Made by a program: the position numbers and the translations under genes
The notes under the pieces: generated by a model
The model's input: the letters and a program-made list of their open reading frames with translations, nothing else
What the model was told of the DNA's origin: nothing
Database searches by the model: none
Source: Chloroflexota bacterium
GTDB taxonomy: Bacteria; Chloroflexota; Anaerolineae; Anaerolineales; Anaerolineaceae
Direction of reading: 5' to 3'
Assembly: GCA_029777225.1 (NCBI GenBank)
Contig: JAKOSR010000025.1
Span: 1 to 18,418 of the forward strand
Length of the DNA stretch: 18,418 nt
In this document: piece by piece, positions 1-6,364 of the stretch
Layout: each line of letters opens with the position of its first letter
Numbering within the stretch: the first letter of the stretch is position 1

Positions 1-173
1 GAGGCGGTTTCATAAGTCAACCCCCCAACCGGGATGCCCGCAATCCTTAAACCGGTGGGGAAAGTGGCCCGCACACGCGCGTAACGCACCAGCTCCACGA
101 TGGTGAACAGGACAGCCATCATGGTAAATCCTATTGCTATCCAACTGATGAGAGAACTTTTCCTACGGTACAT
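1..173 (-). CDS. VanW/PG-binding-like membrane protein, N-terminus only
   Basis: Partial gene read leftward from ATG at 173-171 and cut by the window edge. The 57 visible codons give a basic start (MYRRKSS), a hydrophobic segment at about residues 9-29, then FPTGLRIAGIPVGGLTYE. The pattern 'G-[IV]-x-[IV]-G-G-x-x-V-G-G-L-T-x-E' after an N-terminal anchor is typical of the segment that opens VanW / PG_binding_4 proteins, which are anchored outside the membrane and linked to the cell wall. Their exact biochemical role is poorly defined. An in-frame ATG-ATG at 122-117 with AGGA six bases before it is an alternative start, but it would remove the basic N-terminus before the anchor. The family call rests on this short segment alone; the body of the protein is not visible. 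Confidence 0.6.
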   Translation of the reverse strand, partial: MYRRKSSLISWIAIGFTMMAVLFTIVELVRYARVRATFPTGLRIAGIPVGGLTYETA

Positions 174-181
174 ACCTGCAG

Positions 182-187
182 ATTATA
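182..187 (-). promoter_or_regulatory. -10 element before the VanW-like gene
   Basis: A perfect TATAAT on the minus strand ends eight bases before the ATG at 173. No good -35 hexamer sits 16-18 bases upstream. If this -10 is used, transcription would begin within about two bases of the start codon, giving a leaderless or near-leaderless mRNA. The bases before the ATG (GCAGGT) are a poor ribosome binding site, which fits. Confidence 0.4.
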
Positions 188-225
188 ACTGCGATTTTTG
201 CATTGAAATTCCATGCAAAGATGCT

Positions 226-254
226 TTGACAACCACCCGAGGGGATGATAAACT
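226..254 (+). promoter_or_regulatory. Promoter candidate for adenosine kinase-ahcY
   Basis: TTGACA at 226-231, a 17-base spacer, then TAAACT at 249-254 preceded by TGA (extended TGn -10). The predicted start is near 261, about 145 bases before the kinase ATG. The leader then begins directly with the stem-loop at 263-288. A weaker bulged hairpin (348-367) lies between that and the ribosome binding site. I found no recognisable SAH riboswitch in this leader. Confidence 0.4.
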
Positions 255-262
255 AAATTGCA

Positions 263-288
263 AAGAGACGCCCTTTGCGGCGTCTTTT
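263..288 (+). terminator. Terminator-like stem-loop in divergent intergenic region
   Basis: A 10-bp stem (263-272 with 279-288, one G-U pair) around loop CTTTGC, with GACGCC/GGCGTC at its core and flanking A and T runs. It has the form of an intrinsic terminator, yet no gene ends here: the flanking genes diverge. It starts about two bases after the predicted transcript start of the kinase promoter, so it may be a 5' mRNA stem-loop, or end a short unannotated transcript. Confidence 0.45.
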
Positions 289-405
289 CGCGCGTATTTC
301 AAGAAGACTTACTGACAGGCAATCGCAAGTTGCGTTTTACAGCACGTCCAAGGGATCAAAGCCCTGGAAAAAGATTGATTTGAGAGAAAAAAGGAAGAGC
401 CAAGC

Positions 406-1374
406 ATGAAAGCCATCCTGACAGGTTCCATCGCTTACGATTACTTGATGAAGTTTCCTGGCAAGTTCAAGGACCACATCCTACCAGAGCACCTGGACAA
501 AATCAGCCTATCCTTCCTCGTGGATGACATGGTGCGTTATGCCGGTGGCGTGGGTCCTAATATTGCTTACACGCTGGCCATGCTCGGCGGAGATGCTTAC
601 CTCTACTCCGCGGCAGGCCAGGATTTTCCTGAATATGGCAAGCGCTTGCAGGCACTTGGCATTGAAACGAGTGGCGTAAGGATTATCAAGGACAAATTTA
701 GCGCTTCCTTTTTTGTCACCACTGACCAGGCCAACGGTCAAATCGCTTCGTTCTACACGGGCGCGATGGCAGACGCGGCCGATATGCCCCTGGCTGAGGC
801 TGATTATGCCTCTGATGATTTCGTGATGGTCTCCCCGACAGACCCGAGGGCGATGCAGCGGTACATTGTTGAAAGCGAGCAACTCGGACTCAGGATGCTG
901 TTTGATCCCGGACAGCAGGTGGTACGCGCGGACCCTTGCATTTTAAAGGACGGCATACTGAACGCGTATGGCTTGTTCGTCAACGATTACGAGTTTGAGC
1001 TTCTTCAAAAATGCACTGGTCTCAGCGCCGAACAAATACTTTCCGGGCCGGCGATTAGTGTCATCACGCTTGGGAAGGATGGCGCCAGGTTACACACTGC
1101 AGACGAGGACATTCATATTCCCATCATCCCCAACGTCCAGGTTGTGGACCCGACGGGTGTGGGCGACGCGTTCCGTGGAGGCTTCCTGCGCGGATACATG
1201 GCCGGGCTGAGCCTGCGCGTGTGCGGGGAGATGGGCACAACCGCGGCCGCGTACTGTATTCAGCATAATGGCACACAGAATCACAAGTTCACCTGGCAGG
1301 AATTCAAGGATTACTACCGGTCAACTTTTAACGATATGGGTGAATTGGATACAATTGACCCAATTAACAAGTAA
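406..1374 (+). CDS. adoK: Adenosine kinase (PfkB/ribokinase family)
   Basis: Phosphorylates adenosine to AMP with ATP in the cytosol. The 322-residue protein opens MKAILTGSIAYDYLMKFPG and continues with HLDKISLSFLVDD, then the glycine-rich YAGGVGPNIA segment. From memory these closely parallel Mycobacterium tuberculosis AdoK rather than a sugar kinase. The PfkB signature DPTGVGDAF is at residues 248-256; D254 is the expected catalytic base and the neighbouring glycines form the anion hole. QIASFYTGAM near residue 110-120 is also AdoK-like. AAGGAAGAG precedes the ATG by about 8 bases. ahcY starts 17 bases after the stop, so the two are probably co-transcribed. Removing adenosine pulls the reversible SAH hydrolysis forward, which supports adenosine as substrate over a sugar. 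Substrate remains inferred. Confidence 0.88.
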   Translation: MKAILTGSIAYDYLMKFPGKFKDHILPEHLDKISLSFLVDDMVRYAGGVGPNIAYTLAMLGGDAYLYSAAGQDFPEYGKRLQALGIETSGVRIIKDKFSASFFVTTDQANGQIASFYTGAMADAADMPLAEADYASDDFVMVSPTDPRAMQRYIVESEQLGLRMLFDPGQQVVRADPCILKDGILNAYGLFVNDYEFELLQKCTGLSAEQILSGPAISVITLGKDGARLHTADEDIHIPIIPNVQVVDPTGVGDAFRGGFLRGYMAGLSLRVCGEMGTTAAAYCIQHNGTQNHKFTWQEFKDYYRSTFNDMGELDTIDPINK

Positions 1375-1391
1375 TGTAATGGAGAATGCAA

Positions 1392-2651
1392 ATGAATAAT
1401 TACAACATCAGGGACTTAAACCTGGCCGAAGGCGGCAGACGCCGTATGGATTGGGCGGCGCGTGAAATGCCCGTCCTCTCCTCACTTGAGGAACGTTTCC
1501 GCAAAGAACGCCCCTTTGAGGGGATTCGCATGTCTTGCTGCATGCATGTGACGACTGAAACTGGCAACCTGCTGCGCACCTTGCAGGCTGGTGGCGCTGA
1601 CATCGTCATCACCGCCTCGAACCCGCTTTCAACGCAGGATGACGTCGCGGCCGCGTTGGTTTCCCACTACGAAATCCCGGTCTTCGCGATTAAGGGTGAG
1701 GACGACCAGACCTACTACAAGAACCTCCACGCGGCGCTCGACCATAAGCCGCACATCACCATGGACGATGGCGCCGACCTCGTCAGCACCATCCACAAGC
1801 AGCGCCGGGATTTGCTCCCTAACATCATTGGCGGAACGGAAGAGACCACCACAGGCGTGATTCGCCTGCGCGCGATGGCCGCGGACGGCATGTTGGAATT
1901 CCCCGTCATGGCTGTTAATGATGCCATGACCAAGCATTTCTTTGACAATCGTTATGGGACCGGGCAATCCACCATTGATGGCATCATCCGGGCAACGAAT
2001 ATCCTGCTGGCTGGAAAAACCTTCGTCGTGGCCGGCTATGGCTGGTGTGGGCGTGGCCTGGCCATGCGTGCCCGCGGCATGGGTGCCAACGTGGTTGTGA
2101 CTGAAATCGATCCCCTGGTGGCGCTTGAAGCCGTCATGGATGGCTTCAGGGTGATGCCGATGGCGGAAGCTGCCGCGATTGGCGACATTTTCATCACCGT
2201 GACTGGTGACCTGAATGTGATTGACCGTCACCATTTTGAGGTGATGAAGGACGGCGCGCTGATTGGCAATTCCGGCCACTTCAACTGTGAAATCAACATC
2301 CCGGCCCTGGAGGGTCTGAGCACCGAAAAGAAACTTGTGCGACCTTTCGTGGAATCCTACAGGCTCTCTGACGGCCGTATCATCAACATCCTGGGCGAAG
2401 GCCGCCTGATTAACCTTGCTGCCGCGGAAGGCCATCCAGCCTCCGTGATGGATATGTCCTTTGCCAACCAGGCACTGGCCGCGGAATACATGATTCGCAA
2501 CTCGGGTCAACTCCAAAACAAGGTATATAACGTACCTGAAGCGATTGACCGGGAAATCGCACGTCTCAAGCTCGAGTCCATGCGGGTCAAGATTGACGTC
2601 CTCACGGACGAGCAGGTGAAGTACCTGAACTCCTGGGAGGAAGGTACATAG
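1392..2651 (+). CDS. ahcY: Adenosylhomocysteinase (SAH hydrolase), short type
   Basis: Hydrolyses S-adenosylhomocysteine to homocysteine and adenosine in the methyl cycle, using bound NAD. I start at ATG 1392 (419 residues) because GGAG at 1381-1384 lies 7 bases before it, but only one base before the upstream in-frame ATG at 1386. Visible motifs: CMHVT near 50-53, EETTTG at 150-155, MTKHFFDN at 179-186 with the conserved K181, D185 and N186, and NAD-binding GYGWCG at 215-220. It ends ...KYLNSWEEGT and lacks the C-terminal Lys/Tyr tail that reaches the neighbouring subunit's NAD in eukaryotic and most bacterial enzymes. In this it resembles Thermotoga and archaeal enzymes, some of which prefer S-inosylhomocysteine. 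The adjoining adenosine kinase argues for genuine SAH hydrolysis. Confidence 0.93.
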   Translation: MNNYNIRDLNLAEGGRRRMDWAAREMPVLSSLEERFRKERPFEGIRMSCCMHVTTETGNLLRTLQAGGADIVITASNPLSTQDDVAAALVSHYEIPVFAIKGEDDQTYYKNLHAALDHKPHITMDDGADLVSTIHKQRRDLLPNIIGGTEETTTGVIRLRAMAADGMLEFPVMAVNDAMTKHFFDNRYGTGQSTIDGIIRATNILLAGKTFVVAGYGWCGRGLAMRARGMGANVVVTEIDPLVALEAVMDGFRVMPMAEAAAIGDIFITVTGDLNVIDRHHFEVMKDGALIGNSGHFNCEINIPALEGLSTEKKLVRPFVESYRLSDGRIINILGEGRLINLAAAEGHPASVMDMSFANQALAAEYMIRNSGQLQNKVYNVPEAIDREIARLKLESMRVKIDVLTDEQVKYLNSWEEGT

Positions 2652-2680
2652 GCCTAAGCGCTTGTTTTATGAGAAATTAA

Positions 2681-2706
2681 AAGAACCCGCTGAAAAGCGG
2701 GTTCTT
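2681..2706. terminator. Bidirectional terminator between ahcY and recA
   Basis: A perfect 10-bp stem, AAGAACCCGC at 2681-2690 with its complement at 2697-2706, around loop TGAAAA. It lies between the 3' ends of convergent ahcY and recA, 29 bases past the ahcY stop and 20 bases past the recA stop. On the minus strand it continues TTCTTTTAATTTC, a better U-tract than on the plus strand. Confidence 0.8.
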
Positions 2707-2726
2707 CTGTATTTATCAACCAATGG

Positions 2727-3827
2727 CTAATATTCGGATGTTTCTTCTTCGTTTTCGCCATCCGAATCAAAGCTGCCAGCCAGCTGGTCCACAGTGCCAA
2801 GGCTGCGGACGGCCTGTTCAATCTCGTTCATGATGGTTGGATTTTGCTTCAGGAATGTCTTCGATGCCTCGCGGCCCTGGCCAAGACGGCTGTCTTTGTA
2901 AGAATAGAAGGAACCGCGTTTTTCAATGACTTCCAGGGTTGTGGCAAGATCAAGGATGTCACCTGCCTTGGAGATGCCTTCGTTGTACATGATGTCGAAT
3001 TCCGCGGCGCGGAAGGGAGCGGAAACCTTGTTTTTCACCACACGAACCCGTGCCCGATTACCCACGATGTCGGCCCCGACTTTGATGGATTGCACCCGGC
3101 GCACATCCAGTCGGACCGAGGCGTAAAACTTGAGCGCGTTACCACCGGTGGTTGTCTCTGGGTTGCCGTACATATTGCCAATCTTTTGGCGCAATTGGTT
3201 CGTGAACACTACGGCTGTCTTTGTTTGACTGATCGCGCCGGAAAGCTTGCGCAGAGCCTGGGACATCAACCTGGCTTGCACACCCATGGTTGGGTCGCCC
3301 ATATCCCCTTCAATTTCCGCGCGCGGAACGAGGGCAGCCACCGAGTCCACAACGACCAAATCCACCGCGCCGGACCGGACCAGTGTCTCTGTGATTTCCA
3401 ACGCCTGCTCGCCGGTATCAGGCTGCGAGATAAGTAATTCCTCTATATTCACGCCGCAGCGGGCCGCGTAGGCAGGGTCCAGGGCGTGTTCCATGTCAAT
3501 ATAAGCCGCGGTGCCACCGCGGGCCTGGCATTCCGCCACGATATGCTGGCAGAGTGTCGTTTTCCCCGAAGACTCCGGGCCAAAGATTTCGGTGATGCGG
3601 GCTTTTGGGATGCCCCCAACGCCGATGGCCATATCAAGCGAGAGCGAACCAGTCGGGATGGCTTCAACGGCCATCTGGTGGGCCTCGCCTAGGCGCATGA
3701 TGCTGCCATCGCCGTAACGCTTGAGGATATCGTGCAGGGCTTTGTCAAGAACAGCCTTTTTGGCTTCCTGCATGTTTTGACCAGCGTCCTGGTCTGAAGG
3801 CGTGGGGGTGGTTTTCTTTCCTGCCAT
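2727..3827 (-). CDS. recA: RecA recombinase
   Basis: ATP-dependent DNA strand-exchange protein of homologous recombination and coprotease for LexA. The 366 residues show Walker A GPESSGKT at 83-90, Walker B LVVVDS at 157-162, the DNA-binding loop L2 region GNPETTTGGNALKFYAS at 221-237, and an acidic tail (SDGENEEETSEY) typical of bacterial RecA. ATG 3827 is preceded by GGAG at good distance on the minus strand. It has its own strong promoter and a LexA-like dyad in the 73-base gap after the DUF1015 gene, so it is probably transcribed separately from that gene as well as by read-through. The 3' end shares a bidirectional terminator with ahcY. Confidence 0.98.
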   Translation of the reverse strand: MAGKKTTPTPSDQDAGQNMQEAKKAVLDKALHDILKRYGDGSIMRLGEAHQMAVEAIPTGSLSLDMAIGVGGIPKARITEIFGPESSGKTTLCQHIVAECQARGGTAAYIDMEHALDPAYAARCGVNIEELLISQPDTGEQALEITETLVRSGAVDLVVVDSVAALVPRAEIEGDMGDPTMGVQARLMSQALRKLSGAISQTKTAVVFTNQLRQKIGNMYGNPETTTGGNALKFYASVRLDVRRVQSIKVGADIVGNRARVRVVKNKVSAPFRAAEFDIMYNEGISKAGDILDLATTLEVIEKRGSFYSYKDSRLGQGREASKTFLKQNPTIMNEIEQAVRSLGTVDQLAGSFDSDGENEEETSEY

Positions 3828-3864
3828 GGGTTTCTCCAGTATTTCTATTCGCTAAACGTGAATT

Positions 3865-3891
3865 ATTATAGCACAATTGTTCGATTGTCAA
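3865..3891 (-). promoter_or_regulatory. recA promoter
   Basis: On the minus strand, a perfect TTGACA (3891-3886) and a perfect TATAAT (3870-3865) separated by 15 bases. TGC directly before the -10 gives an extended TGn element, which can compensate for the short spacer. The predicted start is near 3858, about 30 bases before the recA ATG. The -35 lies just before the stop codon of the upstream DUF1015 gene. Confidence 0.75.
3871..3882 (-). promoter_or_regulatory. LexA-like operator in recA promoter spacer
   Basis: The minus strand reads GAACAATTGTGC. This matches the Gram-positive type SOS box GAAC-N4-GTTC with one mismatch (GTGC for GTTC) around the palindromic core ACAATTGT. It fills the spacer between the -35 and -10 of recA, where LexA binding would block the polymerase. 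The motif is seen; its use as an SOS box is inferred. Confidence 0.45.
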
Positions 3892-3900
3892 TATGCTGTC

Positions 3901-5220
3901 TCAGGCGCTGATGCGCCGGCATTCCATATAAAAACGCTTGTCCTTGGCGTGACCCATCGAGAAGGTCTTGCGTGGCAGGGCTCCGTCAAGGATGACTGTC
4001 TTAAAGAAAGAATCCTTACCAATAGGGGGGAGGTAGAACCCGACATTGCCGGGTTTGCGACCCAATTCGTCCACGATTTCGTCGCCATGCACGTAGTCGA
4101 TGCTGATGCCCGGATGGGAGGCCAAGTAGGCATCCAAGAACTCCTGCAGATTGCCCACCGGCAGGTTCTGTTTTGGGCTGGTGAGCTCAACCACCGCGTA
4201 TCCCGCGGGGCTGATGACCCCGAAACGCTGGTTCGGACTAACATTTTCATTGACCAGCTGGCTGACCTCGGATAAATCACAGGCTGCCAGCAAGCGCAGA
4301 TTGGGTGAATTATTTTCTCTTAGCTCCGAGAGAAAAGTTTCAGGGGTATTGAAGAGAACACGATGAATCGGTTCAAATTGCAGCGAAGGATCGTGCAAGT
4401 TGACCAGTTCAACGAGCGCGTAGCGTGCCGGATGGTCCATCCCGACCGTTGGCTTGAGCTCTTCCCAAATGGCTTTGGCGGTTGCGAGGGAGTGGTTTCC
4501 GTCGCCCATGGCAAAAAGCAGCGGTGCCGTGCCTTCAGGGAGATCGTATTTGGGGTCGTAAGTGGCCGGTTCAATCAGTGCCGAGAGGGCGTTTTGGACG
4601 GAATCCAGCAATCGCTCTTCCTCTACCCGGTAACCCTTGAGGTGCCCACTGCCCTCCATCAATTCAAAATCATAGGCTTGGGGGAGCACCGCCTTGGCAG
4701 CCAATACTTCACTCAAAACACGCATGCACGGGTCATCATATAGTACGAGGATGTGTGGTAACTCTAAAGGGGCGCCGCGTCGGACTTGCATGCGCGGCGG
4801 CAGCCTGTTCAGGATGGTGCCTTCCGTTGCGCGGATGAGGGTTTGGGCACCTTTGGTATAGTCATATGCCTCGAGGTCAAGGGCCACAACCAGGCCGGTT
4901 TGCTTGCGTTCTCCGATGGTCCGTTCGACCAGTACAAAGCCCTTGAAGTGGTCAAAGATGCCGTCATCAAGGTACGCGCGCATGGTTTTTTGGGTGGCCG
5001 CGATGCGTTGTTGAATGTCTTCGGAGTGCAGCCAGACCTCCGGCAAAATCATGTGAAACGTGGAGGGTGCTCCGTCCACGTAAGCGGCCACGCGCTCCCA
5101 GTATTCTGGCTGGGAAGTAAACTGGTCGCAGGCAATGACTGCCCATTTATTAGGGTCAACCGAGGAATTTGGGAGGTAAATTTCAGGAACTGCCAAACCG
5201 ATGTTTTCGATCCGGGTCAT
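3901..5220 (-). CDS. DUF1015 family protein, function unknown
   Basis: A 439-residue soluble protein recognised as DUF1015 by its overall pattern: an N-terminal VIACDQFTSQPEYWE (about 28-42), FVLVERT near 95-101, the central signature MGDGNHSLATAKAIWEEL at 238-255, EPIHRVLF at 283-290, and a C-terminal GHAKDKRFYMECRRI. No membrane segment or signal peptide is seen. The GDGNH motif with a downstream helix looks like a catalytic or ligand-binding site, but I know of no established reaction. ATG 5220 has a good AGGAAGGA seven bases before it. It lies between degV and recA on the same strand. The family call is firm; the role is not known. Confidence 0.82.
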   Translation of the reverse strand: MTRIENIGLAVPEIYLPNSSVDPNKWAVIACDQFTSQPEYWERVAAYVDGAPSTFHMILPEVWLHSEDIQQRIAATQKTMRAYLDDGIFDHFKGFVLVERTIGERKQTGLVVALDLEAYDYTKGAQTLIRATEGTILNRLPPRMQVRRGAPLELPHILVLYDDPCMRVLSEVLAAKAVLPQAYDFELMEGSGHLKGYRVEEERLLDSVQNALSALIEPATYDPKYDLPEGTAPLLFAMGDGNHSLATAKAIWEELKPTVGMDHPARYALVELVNLHDPSLQFEPIHRVLFNTPETFLSELRENNSPNLRLLAACDLSEVSQLVNENVSPNQRFGVISPAGYAVVELTSPKQNLPVGNLQEFLDAYLASHPGISIDYVHGDEIVDELGRKPGNVGFYLPPIGKDSFFKTVILDGALPRKTFSMGHAKDKRFYMECRRISA

Positions 5221-5307
5221 AACGGAATCCTTCCTAAGGTGAGTTTGGCTAATTGTATCAAATCAGGCCCACCCACGATAGGAAAGGACCGAAACCCCAG
5301 GGAAGTT

Positions 5308-5325
5308 GCTCTCCAACAGGAGAGC
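5308..5325 (-). terminator. Stem-loop just after degV stop
   Basis: A perfect 7-bp stem (GCTCTCC with GGAGAGC) and a 4-base loop, beginning 5 bases after the degV stop codon in the direction of transcription. It lacks a long T run on the minus strand (AACTTCCC follows), so it is either a weak terminator or an mRNA-stabilising 3' hairpin. DUF1015 starts about 88 bases beyond it. Confidence 0.45.
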
Positions 5326-5330
5326 CGGTT

Positions 5331-6185
5331 TTACTTCTTGCTTTTTAGATAGACCAGGCCGATGGTTCCCGGGCCCGCGTGCGTGCCAATGACCGGGCTA
5401 AGGATGCCACGGATCACCTCATGGACGTGAAAACGACCGCGCGCCGATGCCAGGAGCTCTTCCGCCAACGCCGGATTGTCCGAGGAAATGACACCAATGA
5501 ATTCCAGCGAGCCCTGTTTGCCGGCGTCTTCTTCAGCCAACTCCAAAACCCGTGTGAGGGCTTTTCGCTGGGTCCGGATTTTCTCCACGGCCACAACAGT
5601 ACCTTCCTTGAGTTCAAGAATGGGTTTCAGGTTCAGCGCGGAACCGAGAAGCTTCGCGGTGGTGCCAATCCGGCCACCTTTGTGCAAGTATTCAAGCGTA
5701 TCCACAACGAAAAGTGTTCTAAGCCGCGCGGCGTGGTCTTTAACCAGGTTTGTCACTTCCAGGAGCGAGGCGCCTTTTTGTGCGGAACGGGCGGCGATGA
5801 TGGCCAGGATAGCCAGCGGGAGGGAAGCCTGCAAAGTGTCCAGGACCACAACCCGGTCGGCCGGGAATTCCTTGCTGGCCTGTAGCGCGGAGTCGTATGT
5901 GCCCGAAATCTTGGAGGAAATCGGCAACACCAGGATATCGTACCCGTCCGCGATAAGCGGCCGGTAAACTGCTTCGAAAGCGGCCACGCTGGGCTGTGAC
6001 GTGGAAGGGATGGTCGAGGAAGCCATCAGGCGCCCATAGAATTCCTCCGGTTTGATGTCTATCCCATCCAGGTAGGTTACCCCATCCCAAATTAAGTTCA
6101 GGCGCACGATGGTGATGTTCAGCTCGCGCACGGTTTCTTCTGGCAGGGCAGTTGTGCTATCGGTGATAATGGCAGTTTTTGACAT
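5331..6185 (-). CDS. DegV family fatty-acid-binding protein
   Basis: A cytosolic two-domain lipid-binding protein. Characterised relatives (FakB) hold a fatty acid and present it to the kinase FakA; no FakA gene is in this window. The 284 residues start KTAIITDSTTALP, with TSQPS at 62-66, SGTYDSA at 94-100, LEYLHKGGRIG at 164-174 and SPVIGTHAGPG at 263-273, all hallmark DegV positions that line the lipid pocket. I start at ATG 6185 because AGAGGA lies six bases before it; an in-frame TTG at 6203 would put that site inside the gene. It is the first gene of the degV-DUF1015-recA series and diverges from ffh. A weak TATATT at 6220-6225 could be its -10. Confidence 0.9.
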   Translation of the reverse strand: MSKTAIITDSTTALPEETVRELNITIVRLNLIWDGVTYLDGIDIKPEEFYGRLMASSTIPSTSQPSVAAFEAVYRPLIADGYDILVLPISSKISGTYDSALQASKEFPADRVVVLDTLQASLPLAILAIIAARSAQKGASLLEVTNLVKDHAARLRTLFVVDTLEYLHKGGRIGTTAKLLGSALNLKPILELKEGTVVAVEKIRTQRKALTRVLELAEEDAGKQGSLEFIGVISSDNPALAEELLASARGRFHVHEVIRGILSPVIGTHAGPGTIGLVYLKSKK

Positions 6186-6270
6186 GGACAATCCTCTTTT
6201 CAATGAATAGTTCTATCTGAATATAAAACACCGAAATCCCGGACTGGTTGCGTGCTGGCTTCGCGTTTGA

Positions 6271-6300
6271 TTCGCATGCGCGGGGAACTTAAGGTATCAT
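6271..6300 (+). promoter_or_regulatory. Possible ffh promoter
   Basis: TATCAT at 6295-6300 with TTCGCA (6271-6276) 18 bases upstream. Both are partial matches and there is no extended TGn element. The predicted start is near 6307, leaving a leader of about 58 bases before ffh. Offered mainly because the divergent gap 6186-6364 must contain an ffh promoter. Confidence 0.25.
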
Positions 6301-6364
6301 ACGTATCCGAAATCGAGAGACCTGCGTCCGTCAGGACAAACCTTTTTGAGTAAAGTCGGAAAAA

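Noticed and set aside
100..315. A 71-codon plus-strand frame at the window start
   Set aside because: It overlaps the N-terminus of the VanW-like gene on the other strand and the intergenic hairpin; there is no domain and no ribosome binding site.
289..405. SAH riboswitch before the adenosine kinase-ahcY pair
   Set aside because: The gene context would suit one, but I cannot find the conserved core; only a short bulged hairpin (348-367) is visible. A covariance-model search (Infernal with the Rfam SAH model) would settle it.
1629..2516. Long open frame of 295 codons on the minus strand inside ahcY
   Set aside because: It lies wholly antisense to a clearly conserved gene, its translation shows no recognisable motif and is rich in His and Gly as expected for a shadow frame, and it has no ribosome binding site.
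6186..6203. TTG start for degV at 6203
   Set aside because: The AGAGGA ribosome binding site for ATG 6185 would fall inside the gene, and DegV proteins begin at the KTAIITDST segment.
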